This document shows, in pieces, positions 49,441 through 59,209 of a stretch of DNA of 64,000 nt (positions are counted from its first letter, which is position 1; each line of letters begins with the position of its first letter). Origin of the DNA: Nitrosophilus labii (GTDB lineage Bacteria; Campylobacterota; Campylobacteria; Campylobacterales; Nitratiruptoraceae); the NCBI RefSeq assembly GCF_014466985.1, contig NZ_AP022827.1, positions 1 through 64,000 on the forward strand, written 5' to 3'. A model generated the notes under the pieces. That model did no database searches. It was given only the letters and a program-made list of their open reading frames with translations, and was not told the DNA's origin. Made by a program: the position numbers and the translations under genes.

Positions 49441-51576
49441 TTAATTTTGTATATTTGACAAATTTGTATTAATTCTATCTTGAATAAAATTTGCCTGATT
49501 TTGAATAAAACTTGAATTGAATGTTTTTGTAACATCATTGAAAAACTCGCTCATGTCTATTTTGCTAAAATCGAGCTTCTGAAACTCTTCTGGTGTAAAT
49601 CCTTTGCAATTTGGATTCTTAGGTTCACCCCAGTTTTTATTTATTTGTGTCCTACCTTGTTCATTGATGATCCTTGCTAATTTACTATTAAAGCAACAAT
49701 ATGTTTGTTTATGTTGAACGCATATTTCAGTAAAACCCAGTTCTACTTCTTTTGAGCAATATTCCCCTATATAGTGACATCTATCTTCATTTCTTAGTTT
49801 TGCAAGTTTCATTTCCTCATCTTTGCATTGAATTAGTCCAAAAAACACCTTATCTTTATCGCAACATCCGCCTCCTGCAAGACCAAAGAAAATGTCTTCA
49901 CTTCTACATCTATTGTCATATCCATTAAATATGTAGATTTGCCCCATGCAATTACCACTATCATCCCAGCCATTATTATCTGCATCATTTATACCAACAG
50001 GAGTATCCGTTGTAACTATATCGTTTCCACTAATACATGGATAAGGAGAACATTGCCATTTGTTATCTACCCAAGCACATTTGCGATCTGGTGCAGGTAC
50101 ACAAGTGAATGTCTCTCTACGACAGTTATCTGGTGGTGGAGTTGGATCCGTTGCATCAGGACCACCTGGATCTATTGGTTCCCAGTTTTCGCCATATTCA
50201 TTAGGATCATTTTGACACAAATATTCATAATAAGTGTAATTTGTTGTAATTTCAGTTGTTCCTATATCATCGACACTACAATATCCGCCCGTGCAGTTAA
50301 ACACTCCTTGTCCAACTATTCCTTCAAAGTACGCATACCCTTCACCACCACCTGCAACGATTACATCTATCCTTACTACATTTGTTCCTTCTATCAAATA
50401 TTGTTTGGCATCGATGTTGTGATATTGGTTCCAACTTGTGGATAATTCACAGGCTCCAGTGCTTCCTGATGTAGTGTATTGCACTTTTTGTCCACAATAG
50501 CCATAACCATAATTAGCATCATTACATTCGGCATAAGAAGAATAAGTATTTGTACCATCCGAGTAAACCACTTCAAGCATATCTCCACCATAAGGTCCTA
50601 CCCGTACAATATGCCCATTTACTGTAACCTTGATCCAGTCATCGAATTTTGTTCTTTTGAGTTTAAATTCTATTACTTTATCCAGATCCGTTATGTTAAA
50701 ATATGCAGAGGTGCTATAATGTGCGCATGAACCACTCCAGTAATTATCCCCTATTCTACCTGTCCATACTCTAATTTTCTGATATGTTTCGGTTGTTGTA
50801 CCTATGTGCGGCTCGCTATATCCATCCATATATTCCCATTCACTTCCACACTCGGCAAGTCCTGATGGACAAAAATCAGTGCCGTATTGATCTGTTTGGC
50901 AATCAAAGGTTTGGCCGTCAGTTACAAGATCAAGTCCGCTATCATAAATTTTAGTATTGCATACTTTCCCTTCAATTGAGTCTGTAATGTTAGTTTCCCC
51001 TTGGTAACACTCAGGCATTGTATCAAACTCAAATATTCCGTAATAGCGTGCTGGATTATTGTATTCGTCAAAATGATTTCCCATATCAGCCCACTGTCCA
51101 CCAGGTGATGCTATTGCTACCCAATGTTCTCCGAGAGGGGAGATTTTCTCTACTCCATCTATGATGTCGTTTGATTTAACAAGATTATCTGGTTGATATG
51201 GTGCCCAGTTTGTATAAACAGGAGTAGTGCCTTTTACAGTTATGAAACGGCTATCATCATAAGCACAATTGCTGTCATAACAATAATTAGATGTCAATTG
51301 TGGATCCCAAATTCCTATCCAGCCATAAGTTGCATTAGGAAGTAAGCTTTTGATAAAGTCATTTTCAGCTTGATTATCTGGGATCGCAAGATAGCCACCG
51401 CTATTTTCAGCAAATGTTTTTGCATCATTAAATGTCATTTTGTTTTTTGTAATTGTATAATAGTGTCCATTATATAGTTTAAAGTCACCATAATCACTAC
51501 ATATAATTGCATTTACATTACTTACCGCAATGAAGGGGAGGAGTCCTATATATAGTTTTAATTTGTTGAAGAACAT
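49441..51576 (-). CDS. traN: TraN-like mating-pair adhesin with N-terminal C-type lectin domain
   Basis: 711 residues with a signal peptide. Residues about 25-190 form a C-type lectin-like domain: FNDAKTFAENSGGYLAIPDN, GWIGIWDP, YTNWAPYQPDN, EHWVAI and GQWADMG. A Cys-rich C-terminal part (CMGQIYIFNGYDNRC, GGCCDKDKVFFGLIQC, YCSKEVELG, CVQHKQTYCCFNSKLARIIN, EQGRTQI) has the TraN signature. TraN sits in the outer membrane and stabilises mating pairs by binding recipient surface molecules; the lectin domain would give glycan recognition. It overlaps the upstream gene by 19 bp. Confidence 0.75.
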   Translation of the reverse strand: MFFNKLKLYIGLLPFIAVSNVNAIICSDYGDFKLYNGHYYTITKNKMTFNDAKTFAENSGGYLAIPDNQAENDFIKSLLPNATYGWIGIWDPQLTSNYCYDSNCAYDDSRFITVKGTTPVYTNWAPYQPDNLVKSNDIIDGVEKISPLGEHWVAIASPGGQWADMGNHFDEYNNPARYYGIFEFDTMPECYQGETNITDSIEGKVCNTKIYDSGLDLVTDGQTFDCQTDQYGTDFCPSGLAECGSEWEYMDGYSEPHIGTTTETYQKIRVWTGRIGDNYWSGSCAHYSTSAYFNITDLDKVIEFKLKRTKFDDWIKVTVNGHIVRVGPYGGDMLEVVYSDGTNTYSSYAECNDANYGYGYCGQKVQYTTSGSTGACELSTSWNQYHNIDAKQYLIEGTNVVRIDVIVAGGGEGYAYFEGIVGQGVFNCTGGYCSVDDIGTTEITTNYTYYEYLCQNDPNEYGENWEPIDPGGPDATDPTPPPDNCRRETFTCVPAPDRKCAWVDNKWQCSPYPCISGNDIVTTDTPVGINDADNNGWDDSGNCMGQIYIFNGYDNRCRSEDIFFGLAGGGCCDKDKVFFGLIQCKDEEMKLAKLRNEDRCHYIGEYCSKEVELGFTEICVQHKQTYCCFNSKLARIINEQGRTQINKNWGEPKNPNCKGFTPEEFQKLDFSKIDMSEFFNDVTKTFNSSFIQNQANFIQDRINTNLSNIQN

Positions 51577-52778
51577 ACCATATCCTTCGTTGCTTCATTC
51601 ACTGCCGATAATGCACTTGTAACTTCTGCAAAATCATCGATTGCACCGCAATCATGTTTTATTGTTTCACCAGGATTTAAAGGGCATCTTGTCCAATTGT
51701 CCACACATTCTCTTATTTCAACTTTTCGTGTCGAAGAATCGGTTGTAGCGGTTTCTCTATTAGTTCCATCAGCAAAAGCGTCTGGACTGTTTTCTATGTA
51801 TTCAACTTCACAATACTTTGCATTCTCAGAAGTTCCTATTTGTATACTCCCATCAATATTATATGTCTGGCCATTTATCTGGTCGGTATAGGAGTAGTCA
51901 TTTGTTCCATCCGTATGGGTTGTGCTATTTCTCACATTATCAACACGATTTTCCAAGTTATTTTGATAATCTGTTTCAAGATGATGATTATTTTGTGTAG
52001 AACTATTTAAAACATAGTAAGCACTGTTTTCATCATTCATTTGAGATACAATTGCACTGTCTGTTAACGATTGTATATTTGAACCATCGCTTGATGCTGT
52101 TGTCATAGATCCGGCATTTTGACAATTTGAGTAGTCTTGCCCCCAATAGTATACTGCATCTCCGGTATTTTGGGTTCTTGTTATAACATAATCGGATGTA
52201 TTTGATACCATGGGGGCAACTGCACCGGCAATATCATTTAAAATTGTTTGTTTTTGTGTAAGAGCAGGTGAACCGCAGCTGCTATTTATACAATAACAAC
52301 CACCAAGAGCTGGAGCTACTGTTTCGATCAGAGAAAGAGTTATTCCGTCATAATTCCACTTATAATATTTACAGTTATTCCATGTACCTGAATCACATTT
52401 AATAGCCCCGTTTGAGCAAATACCGCTTATTCCAGAGAAACTCCAGTATGTTTCTTTCGTTCCATCAAGATTTTTATCCATTTGTATCTGTATTGTTATA
52501 TCACTTGTTCCATTATATGTTATTGAAATATATTCCCTGCTATCACCCTCAGAACATATCAATCTTGCATCACCGTTTTTATTTCCATCAACTGTATAAA
52601 GGTCCGTGTCAGTTGTTATGGGATTATTAATTGTTCCAGACATATTTTCTTTAAAATGATTGAGGGTGTAATTTCCAAAAGAAATACCCTCATTCCATGT
52701 GTCGGTAGCAATTGCCGGCAAATATAAAAAGACAATGACCGGAAAAAGTTTTAGCTTCCAAAGCCTGTCATTGCCCAT
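51558..52778 (-). CDS. secreted Cys-containing protein, TraN-associated
   Basis: 406 residues with an N-terminal signal/hydrophobic segment (LKLFPVIVFLYLPAIA). Contains GGCYCINSSCGSP, similar to a motif of large TraN proteins, and Cys-rich C-terminal bits (CEVEY, CVDNWTRCPLNPGE). It overlaps traH upstream and traN downstream, so it probably works with TraN; the two together may correspond to one larger TraN elsewhere. Confidence 0.55.
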   Translation of the reverse strand: MGNDRLWKLKLFPVIVFLYLPAIATDTWNEGISFGNYTLNHFKENMSGTINNPITTDTDLYTVDGNKNGDARLICSEGDSREYISITYNGTSDITIQIQMDKNLDGTKETYWSFSGISGICSNGAIKCDSGTWNNCKYYKWNYDGITLSLIETVAPALGGCYCINSSCGSPALTQKQTILNDIAGAVAPMVSNTSDYVITRTQNTGDAVYYWGQDYSNCQNAGSMTTASSDGSNIQSLTDSAIVSQMNDENSAYYVLNSSTQNNHHLETDYQNNLENRVDNVRNSTTHTDGTNDYSYTDQINGQTYNIDGSIQIGTSENAKYCEVEYIENSPDAFADGTNRETATTDSSTRKVEIRECVDNWTRCPLNPGETIKHDCGAIDDFAEVTSALSAVNEATKDMVCSSTN

Positions 52779-54190
52779 ACCGGAGACCTTTCTCTTATTT
52801 GTTTTTCAAGTTGTTGATAATAATCCACAAGATAATTTTGTTTTTTGAAATCTGATGCGATTCCTATCATAATAGTATGTATATTCTTTCTATTTTGACG
52901 AGCTACTTTTAATAGTTCGTCAACTTTTTCCATATCCTCATCCGATAATGCTTTAGCTCCTTTTTCTCTTTTGTATGCAGCTAAATATCTCATCATTTCC
53001 TCTATGAGTTTTCTTATAAGGGCATCTATTTCTTTTAGCGCAATATATTCAGATGTTAACTCAACACCTGTGTCACCAAGCACAGTAATAACATTTATAA
53101 TTCTGTAAATAGGTACTGGCATAGAGTTTATAAAATTAATATCATCTGTTGTTAGAGTTTCATGATTCTGAATTTTGTTTACAATACTGATTATTTTATC
53201 TTGTATCATTTTTTTCATACCACCTTGTGGTATTGTAATGTTTGATATTGGAAATTCTGGGGGTAGCATTAAATCACCATTTGGATGTTCTTGCAATCCT
53301 TTTACTTCAATATCGCCACCATTTAATAAAATATCAACAAATTTAGCATAATCAATAGTTGGTTGAATTATTTGGACCTTGAGTTGCGGATCTTGTGTTC
53401 CGTCAGCAAGAGAATTTGGATCTATGTATCCATATATATCCCCAATCATCGATCTTACCAATGCTTCCCATTCAGAACCATTGCCAAATATAGTGCCATA
53501 TGTTTCGGATGCTCTTTTTACAAGAGATCCTTGCAACAAACGCTCTTTTGCTCCTTCTTTTCCACCGCCATTCATCCAACTTTCAGCAGTGTTTATCCAA
53601 TTCTGTATAGTGCCCGAGGCATTTGTTGTAGCACTTGCAAGGGATGAAATCCAGCTTTCTTCACTACCCATTTTAATAAGATCACTTGCAGCATTTCCAA
53701 TTTTTCTACCAGCCCAACCACCAATTTGTTGTGACATTTTACAAGTATCAAAGTTCATACTATTTATTGCATTTGCTATTTTTTCAAGTTCAGTCATGAT
53801 GGTGTCACAATCTTTACAGAGGGTAGAAATCGCCATTTTGAAAGCAAATGCCGGTGCCGCAGCGGAGATTTTCTTTAATTTGTCTACAAGATATTGAAAA
53901 TTTAAGTAGCTAAAACCACCAAATACCATATCAATACCGGAGCATCCGACATTTATAGACGGAGCTTGCAAATTAAAAGGATGAACTGTACCCAATCCAC
54001 CCCATCTTACTCTCATACTTCCAAGAGTATAATAGCCTCTTGTTTGTGTAACAAAATAACCTGAATTTTCAGATGTAACCGAAGCATCGAGGTTATCTTG
54101 TATAAAAGATGCCAGATCAGCACTTGCTGGGGTGGATAAAGATATTATTGCAGCCATAGAAAGGGCTGTTATTTTCTTTAGATTGACCAT
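52751..54190 (-). CDS. traH: TraH, F-type mating-pair/pilus assembly protein
   Basis: 479 residues. After the signal peptide the family hallmarks appear: GYYTLGSMRVRWGGLGTVHP, QAPSINVGCSGIDMVFGGFS, FAFKMAISTLCKDCDTIMTE and CKMSQQIGG. TraH is a periplasmic protein with coiled coil required for F-pilus extension. It overlaps the traF-type peptidase gene by 13 bp. Confidence 0.87.
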   Translation of the reverse strand: MVNLKKITALSMAAIISLSTPASADLASFIQDNLDASVTSENSGYFVTQTRGYYTLGSMRVRWGGLGTVHPFNLQAPSINVGCSGIDMVFGGFSYLNFQYLVDKLKKISAAAPAFAFKMAISTLCKDCDTIMTELEKIANAINSMNFDTCKMSQQIGGWAGRKIGNAASDLIKMGSEESWISSLASATTNASGTIQNWINTAESWMNGGGKEGAKERLLQGSLVKRASETYGTIFGNGSEWEALVRSMIGDIYGYIDPNSLADGTQDPQLKVQIIQPTIDYAKFVDILLNGGDIEVKGLQEHPNGDLMLPPEFPISNITIPQGGMKKMIQDKIISIVNKIQNHETLTTDDINFINSMPVPIYRIINVITVLGDTGVELTSEYIALKEIDALIRKLIEEMMRYLAAYKREKGAKALSDEDMEKVDELLKVARQNRKNIHTIMIGIASDFKKQNYLVDYYQQLEKQIRERSPVWAMTGFGS

Positions 54191-54678
54191 ATTGCAACAC
54201 CTTTAATTTTTTCTTCTGGAACAAATCCCCAATATCTGCTATCGTAGCTTCTTTGATGTGTTCCCATTACAAAATAGTTTCCATCCGGTATTTTTCCATT
54301 GAATATAAAATTTTTTACCGGCTTGCCCTCTTTATCGTGTGTAAGAGCTTTGCCTATGTATTTTCCATCACAATAGTATTCAAGTCCTTTTACTTCAAGT
54401 GTTTCACCTTCTTTACACATCACCATTTTTCCAAAATTCATATCTTTCTTATAATATGGTGTATCATGAGGAAATTTGAAATATATTATAGAACCGTCAG
54501 ATACTTTATCTTTCCAATTTTTTGTATAAACTATAAAATCTTTATTTAAAGAAGGGGAAATTATAAAACCAATACCATAATGTTTGCCGATAACATATGC
54601 GGCAAGATTGCCTATTGCGTATATAAAAGAGCCTATAAGCAAATATTTAGCTATTTTTTTAATTTTTGCTTTATCCAT
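54178..54678 (-). CDS. traF: S26-family signal peptidase of the transfer system (TraF-type)
   Basis: About 166 residues: an N-terminal membrane anchor (YLLIGSFIYAIGNLAAYVIG), then a peptidase domain with ISPSLNKDF (likely catalytic Ser), a Lys-containing MNFGKMVMCKEG, and the conserved GTHQRSYDSRYWGFVP box. It resembles RP4 TraF, which matures the pilin, not F TraF. Start 54678 fits the site GGAGCTTAAA. Confidence 0.78.
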   Translation of the reverse strand: MDKAKIKKIAKYLLIGSFIYAIGNLAAYVIGKHYGIGFIISPSLNKDFIVYTKNWKDKVSDGSIIYFKFPHDTPYYKKDMNFGKMVMCKEGETLEVKGLEYYCDGKYIGKALTHDKEGKPVKNFIFNGKIPDGNYFVMGTHQRSYDSRYWGFVPEEKIKGVAIWSI

Positions 54679-54747
54679 TTTAAGCTCCATACTTTTGAAT
54701 ATTAGTTTTATTTTACTATATTTTGATTTATTTTAGAAGAAAATCGA

Positions 54748-55107
54748 CTAAGGAAGAGAGCCGATTTTACTTCTATAAATTGTTAATACCTCATTTGTAA
54801 TATCTTTTACATTTTTTGAAGCTATGCTTTGTTTTACAACAACTATTGCATTATCTCTTTCCGCAATATAGTTGATAATCTTATCGATGTTGTTTAAATA
54901 TTTAATAATTGCTTCTTCATTTACTTTCTGTCCTTTGTTAAATATAAGCTCTTTCATTCTTTTTTTTTGTAATTCAATTATTTTTGTAGAATCAATTGAA
55001 TAGATCTTTTTAACTTTTTTAGGCACTATATATTTGTCATAGGCAAAAAGAACCGCAATATTTACCAAAAGCGTATATATGATTAAAATAAATAGTTTTT
55101 GAATCAT
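54748..55107 (-). CDS. trbI: TrbI, F-type inner-membrane protein
   Basis: 119 residues with one N-terminal transmembrane helix (LFILIIYTLLVNIAVLFAYD) and a periplasmic domain ending in AIVVVKQSIASKNVKDITNE, corresponding to the LVSPAVV...DIT motif of F TrbI. Lies directly after traC as in F, overlapping it by 4 bp. Confidence 0.75.
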   Translation of the reverse strand: MIQKLFILIIYTLLVNIAVLFAYDKYIVPKKVKKIYSIDSTKIIELQKKRMKELIFNKGQKVNEEAIIKYLNNIDKIINYIAERDNAIVVVKQSIASKNVKDITNEVLTIYRSKIGSLP

Positions 55108-57659
55108 GCTGCTTTCTCCTCTTCATTTACAAGATATTCTATTGCTTCTCCAAGAGTTAGACCATTGTTAATAAGATCATTTATCCTTCTCTTATCTTCA
55201 GGATCAGTAGTTGTTAGATAATAGAAGATCTTATCCATTATTAATCTGTAAGGCAACTTATACTCTTCAGGAGTTATCATAAAAAGTTCCGAATACTCAC
55301 CTTTAATTGTAGTGATAGAGCGAAGTATCGCTTTATCAAGTTCGTTAAAGTTAAACACTTCAGAATTTATCAACATATTTATAGATGTTTCGGTTTGTTT
55401 CATAAACCATTTCCAAGAGGAGTTATTTACGATTACCGTTCCAGCCTTACTTAGACCGCCTGTTTTCGGATTATAGATGTCGTCAAATCCTTGTGTCGCA
55501 AGAATGATTGAGCCATCATATTTACGAGCACGGCGATATGCTTGCTCAATGAAATCATCCATTCTCGGATTTTTACCAAGGAAACGGTGTGCTTCATCAA
55601 GTATTATTTGTATTCTATTTTGCCTTCCTGTATTAAGATACATCATTTGATTTATATGATATATCAAAAGCATAATTATTGGGTCTCGAATATCAGGGTG
55701 ATTTTCAATTCCTTTAAATTCAACAACAATAAACTCTTTTTTTATGTTAAATTGGTTTTTGCCTTCAAGAAATTTTGAATATATACCACCACGGCAATAC
55801 TGGCCAAGCTGGTCTCCAAAGTCTTGAAACCTTTGATCTTCAATCTGTTTGATTCTATCTCTTATATGTGTTACTTCCATTCTATTGCCAATTTCACTAT
55901 AAAGAGTTTTGATAATATCCTGCAATTTGGTTTTTATGAGTTTCTCATCTTCCAATGCCCGCTGTTCACTTTTAGAACTACCAAGCATATATACAAAGTC
56001 AGAAAGGTAAGCAAGATCTTCCATTAACTCTTCAAAAGAGTTGATTTCGCTAAAAGGGTTGAAGCTGATTGGTTTTTGCGGATCAAGGAAAATATACTGG
56101 CCATCTATGGTTTCGCATAATTTTAAAAATGAATTATCATAATCGAGGACAAAGACCCGGTCTCCTCTCGCATAAGAGTTAAATCCAAGCATGTTAAGCA
56201 ATACAGATTTACCGGCACCAGAGGTTGCAACAAGATAAGCGTTAAAGTTGATATTTGATTTAAAAAGGTCAAAGCCAGCAATTTGTGCTCTTCTTGATAT
56301 CAACATTAGATTCGGGGTATTCCCTTTATAATCAGCCTCAAGGGGAATAAACTGTGCAACTTGATCCGGAAACATAGTTCTATATTTTCCAGTTGTTTTA
56401 AAAAGATACTCTTTATTGATACCCATTGGCAGAGCTGCTATAAAATTCAGATGATGTATACCAAGAGCTTCATCCAAAGACAAAGCTTTTGTTTCTCCCC
56501 CTTTATTCCAATAGCTCATTATAACTTGTGCATTTTCGCTCGCCTCGTTATAATTTTCACCGCTAACAAGTACATTTAAGTCCATTGCGAAAAGACTTTC
56601 TTTTCTGTTATCGATTCTATCAAGGATCCCAACGCTTTCTTCTTTGGCTGCTGCAAAATTTCTAAATATTGCTTCAGACCATTTTTGTCCAAGGATCCAG
56701 GAATGATTTCTATGCACTGTTGCAGTTTTGGATTTAGGCATTTTAATAACTGATGTAGTTATGAAAAAAGTATCCTTGAACTGATTGGTGTCGAGGGCTT
56801 TTGATACATAATCCCCTATTTTTTCACCAAAATCTCCTATAAAAGCATATTTTGGAAATGATTGCGGAGCAAGACTTATCCATGCCCGGCCATCATTTTC
56901 CATATGTGTGTCTTTTACAACAATTTTTGTATTTGAACTTATTAGCTGGCGGTTAATATACATTGTGTCATCATAAAATGGTATATTTCTTAGATCGTGA
57001 TTGCCATTAAATAATTCATAAAGGATGGGTTTTAAGTTCTCCGGTTTCTCAAATTCAGGAGCAAAATGGTTAGCTTTTAGAATATTTTTTAATACATCTT
57101 TATAGGCAAGAATATTCTCTTTTTTATTTGATTTTATTGAGACATATAAAACGAAGTTTTTAATTCTTGATGTCATAGAGAAAGATGGAGGCTCTTTTGT
57201 TTTTTTATAAAAAAACTCAGCCATATTATCGATTGCTTTTTCCATAAGTTCGGAATTGTTGTTGTCTATTTTTGCACGAAACTTATGCTCATTTCTCCAT
57301 CTTTCAACCATACCTTTTATGTTCTTGCTTCCTATTAATGTAAACTGTATAAAGGTATCATCTGGCAATTTGTTCAGCATCTCTTCTACCGCTTTAGCAG
57401 TAGACTCTCCCATTCTGATTCTTGGTATGCATCTTAATACTACACCATAACTTCCATCATTATTGATGTATATATTTTCTTTGTCATCAAAGATACGATA
57501 AGGCAAAAAGTCGGTTATTTTATAGCGTTTAAATAGCAAATTCCAATTTTTTACAAGCAAAGAGGCAATATCTTCTTTTGCGGAACTCCTCGTATAAATA
57601 TAGTAGAGGGAAAATGTTATAAATGTTGCAGCTACAACAAAAAATACCATAGAATCCAT
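55104..57659 (-). CDS. traC: TraC, VirB4-type transfer ATPase
   Basis: 851 residues. A short N-terminal hydrophobic segment is followed by the TraC N-domain (IYINNDGSYGVVLRCIPRI), Walker A YLVATSGAGKSVLLNML and Walker B IQIILDEAHRFLGKNP, then RRARKYDGSIILATQGFDD. It powers pilus assembly at the inner membrane. The length matches F TraC (875). It adjoins traV without gap. Confidence 0.9.
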   Translation of the reverse strand: MDSMVFFVVAATFITFSLYYIYTRSSAKEDIASLLVKNWNLLFKRYKITDFLPYRIFDDKENIYINNDGSYGVVLRCIPRIRMGESTAKAVEEMLNKLPDDTFIQFTLIGSKNIKGMVERWRNEHKFRAKIDNNNSELMEKAIDNMAEFFYKKTKEPPSFSMTSRIKNFVLYVSIKSNKKENILAYKDVLKNILKANHFAPEFEKPENLKPILYELFNGNHDLRNIPFYDDTMYINRQLISSNTKIVVKDTHMENDGRAWISLAPQSFPKYAFIGDFGEKIGDYVSKALDTNQFKDTFFITTSVIKMPKSKTATVHRNHSWILGQKWSEAIFRNFAAAKEESVGILDRIDNRKESLFAMDLNVLVSGENYNEASENAQVIMSYWNKGGETKALSLDEALGIHHLNFIAALPMGINKEYLFKTTGKYRTMFPDQVAQFIPLEADYKGNTPNLMLISRRAQIAGFDLFKSNINFNAYLVATSGAGKSVLLNMLGFNSYARGDRVFVLDYDNSFLKLCETIDGQYIFLDPQKPISFNPFSEINSFEELMEDLAYLSDFVYMLGSSKSEQRALEDEKLIKTKLQDIIKTLYSEIGNRMEVTHIRDRIKQIEDQRFQDFGDQLGQYCRGGIYSKFLEGKNQFNIKKEFIVVEFKGIENHPDIRDPIIMLLIYHINQMMYLNTGRQNRIQIILDEAHRFLGKNPRMDDFIEQAYRRARKYDGSIILATQGFDDIYNPKTGGLSKAGTVIVNNSSWKWFMKQTETSINMLINSEVFNFNELDKAILRSITTIKGEYSELFMITPEEYKLPYRLIMDKIFYYLTTTDPEDKRRINDLINNGLTLGEAIEYLVNEEEKAA

Positions 57660-58111
57660 TATTTCACCTCATTGAAATCAAAGATTTTTTCATCTTTTTT
57701 GTCGCTTCCCTGATCCGCAAGCACCCATTCGCCTTCTTTGATTTTTATATAACTTGTCTGGTACCCATGATAGATTCCGCTTTTTGAGACATACGGATAA
57801 ATTATCATCTTTGCAAAAAGTGGTTGTCGATAAAGAGGCATATTCTCTTTGACTTTCATATTTTCTATTACAGCATCTTTTTTATGCTTTTGCGCATATA
57901 CCGGTGAAGTTTTTAAGAGTTTTTTCTCAACGCTTTCGGGGGTACTTTGTCCTGCAAACTCTCTTATCACAGCCATTTTTTCATTATTGGACAACTTGTT
58001 TTTTTGCTCTTTTTTAGGAGCTGGAATAGTTATGTTGTTGCTTGTACTGGCGCATCCTGTTAATAGCATGGTTGCTATTAACATACTCATCATTACTGCA
58101 TTTTTCTTCAT
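57659..58111 (-). CDS. traV: TraV, outer-membrane core lipoprotein
   Basis: 150 residues with a lipobox (LLTGC) after the signal peptide. The C terminus has MPLYRQPLFAKMIIYPYVSK and GYQTSYIKIKEGEW, matching the PxRxPxxVxRIWIAPxxD...W end of F TraV. With TraK and TraB it forms the outer-membrane pore. Confidence 0.72.
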   Translation of the reverse strand: MKKNAVMMSMLIATMLLTGCASTSNNITIPAPKKEQKNKLSNNEKMAVIREFAGQSTPESVEKKLLKTSPVYAQKHKKDAVIENMKVKENMPLYRQPLFAKMIIYPYVSKSGIYHGYQTSYIKIKEGEWVLADQGSDKKDEKIFDFNEVK

Positions 58112-58113
58112 TT

Positions 58114-58632
58114 CTAATCCTTTTTAAAAGTTATTTTTGGTGTGATTATTACGGTTTTTGCACTTACATATCCTGGCCTATCGGCAAGTTTTATCCAGCT
58201 ATAACCTTTTTTGTTTACGACTATTTTTTCAAAATAGAATTTTTCTCCTCTTTTAAGCCATCCAAGTTTCTTTGATCTGGCGGTAGGCTTTTCTCTTACA
58301 TTTACAGCAGATACACTTACAATGGCTTCTTGTTTTATGAGAGGTTCATAATATTTTACATTTACAGCATCAATCTTTTTTCTGTTCTCCAAAGCGATAT
58401 TTTTTACAGTCTCAATATTTTTAGTATGTTCTAATATTTTTTGCTCCAACATTCTTATTTTCTTATTATGTTCTTTATGATAATTAATAAGTTTTACAAG
58501 TGCTGTTTGCATGGCTTCAAGATCTTTTTTTGGTATAGATACATATTCTGCATTATTGCCGGCTATCAATGTAACAGATAATATGCAGACGGATAAAAAT
58601 TTACTTAACGATACTTTTATGAATGTATCCAT
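58114..58632 (-). CDS. periplasmic SH3-domain protein
   Basis: 172 residues: signal peptide, a helical coiled-coil region and a C-terminal bacterial SH3 domain (SVSAVNVREKPTARSKKLGW ... GYSWIKLADRPGYV). Such domains bind peptidoglycan. It lies between traV and another SH3 lipoprotein; neither has a counterpart in F, so they may be lineage-specific parts of the envelope channel. Confidence 0.65.
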   Translation of the reverse strand: MDTFIKVSLSKFLSVCILSVTLIAGNNAEYVSIPKKDLEAMQTALVKLINYHKEHNKKIRMLEQKILEHTKNIETVKNIALENRKKIDAVNVKYYEPLIKQEAIVSVSAVNVREKPTARSKKLGWLKRGEKFYFEKIVVNKKGYSWIKLADRPGYVSAKTVIITPKITFKKD

Positions 58633-59209
58633 CTTCTATCCTTATCCAGCCATTTTTTTCATATTTTGCATAAAGCTCTTCACCTCTTTTTGCAACTCTC
58701 AGTATTTTTGCTTCGCAAGATGGAGCTTGTCTGATATTTGCATTGGCAACACATACTTTTACAATCTTGTTTAGCTGTATAACTGTATCAGTACCATTTG
58801 TTTTGCTGCACTCATTAAGCTTTGTTTTCTCATATACAGCGGATTTATATTGGTTTTTGTCAATTTCTATGATAATAGATTTCTCACGAGTAATTTTTTG
58901 CAGTTCAACTGCTTCTATAATATCCTTTAGCTTTTGGTTCTCTTTTGTTATCTCAGTTTCATATTGCAGTTTGTCCATCTCTTTTTGATCTTTATCTTTG
59001 CATTTATTACAATCATTTTCACCAATGCGTTTTTTCTGCAAAGCGTCCAGATCATCGTTGCTCATTTCATACACTTCGCTAACACTTGCACATACTCCAT
59101 TATTCTTTCCCTTTAGACAACTAAAATCATCCTTGTACGGCATCATGGCGCATCCTGAATACAATATTGCCATTGCCGCAGAGGAGAGTATAAGATTTAT
59201 TTTTATCAT
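58601..59209 (-). CDS. SH3-domain lipoprotein with coiled coil
   Basis: 202 residues: lipobox ILYSGC, then Cys-containing segments, a coiled coil (KDQKEMDKLQYETEITKENQ) and a C-terminal SH3 domain (VANANIRQAPSCEAKILRVA, then RGEELYAKYEKNGWIRIEDG). It overlaps the neighbouring SH3 gene by 32 bp. Probably an outer-membrane-anchored, peptidoglycan-binding accessory of the transfer channel. Confidence 0.65.
   Translation of the reverse strand: MIKINLILSSAAMAILYSGCAMMPYKDDFSCLKGKNNGVCASVSEVYEMSNDDLDALQKKRIGENDCNKCKDKDQKEMDKLQYETEITKENQKLKDIIEAVELQKITREKSIIIEIDKNQYKSAVYEKTKLNECSKTNGTDTVIQLNKIVKVCVANANIRQAPSCEAKILRVAKRGEELYAKYEKNGWIRIEDGYIHKSIVK

Noticed and set aside
50394-50730. Rightward and alternative-frame open frames inside traN
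   Set aside because: They are shadows of a long secreted-protein frame with a clear domain pattern.
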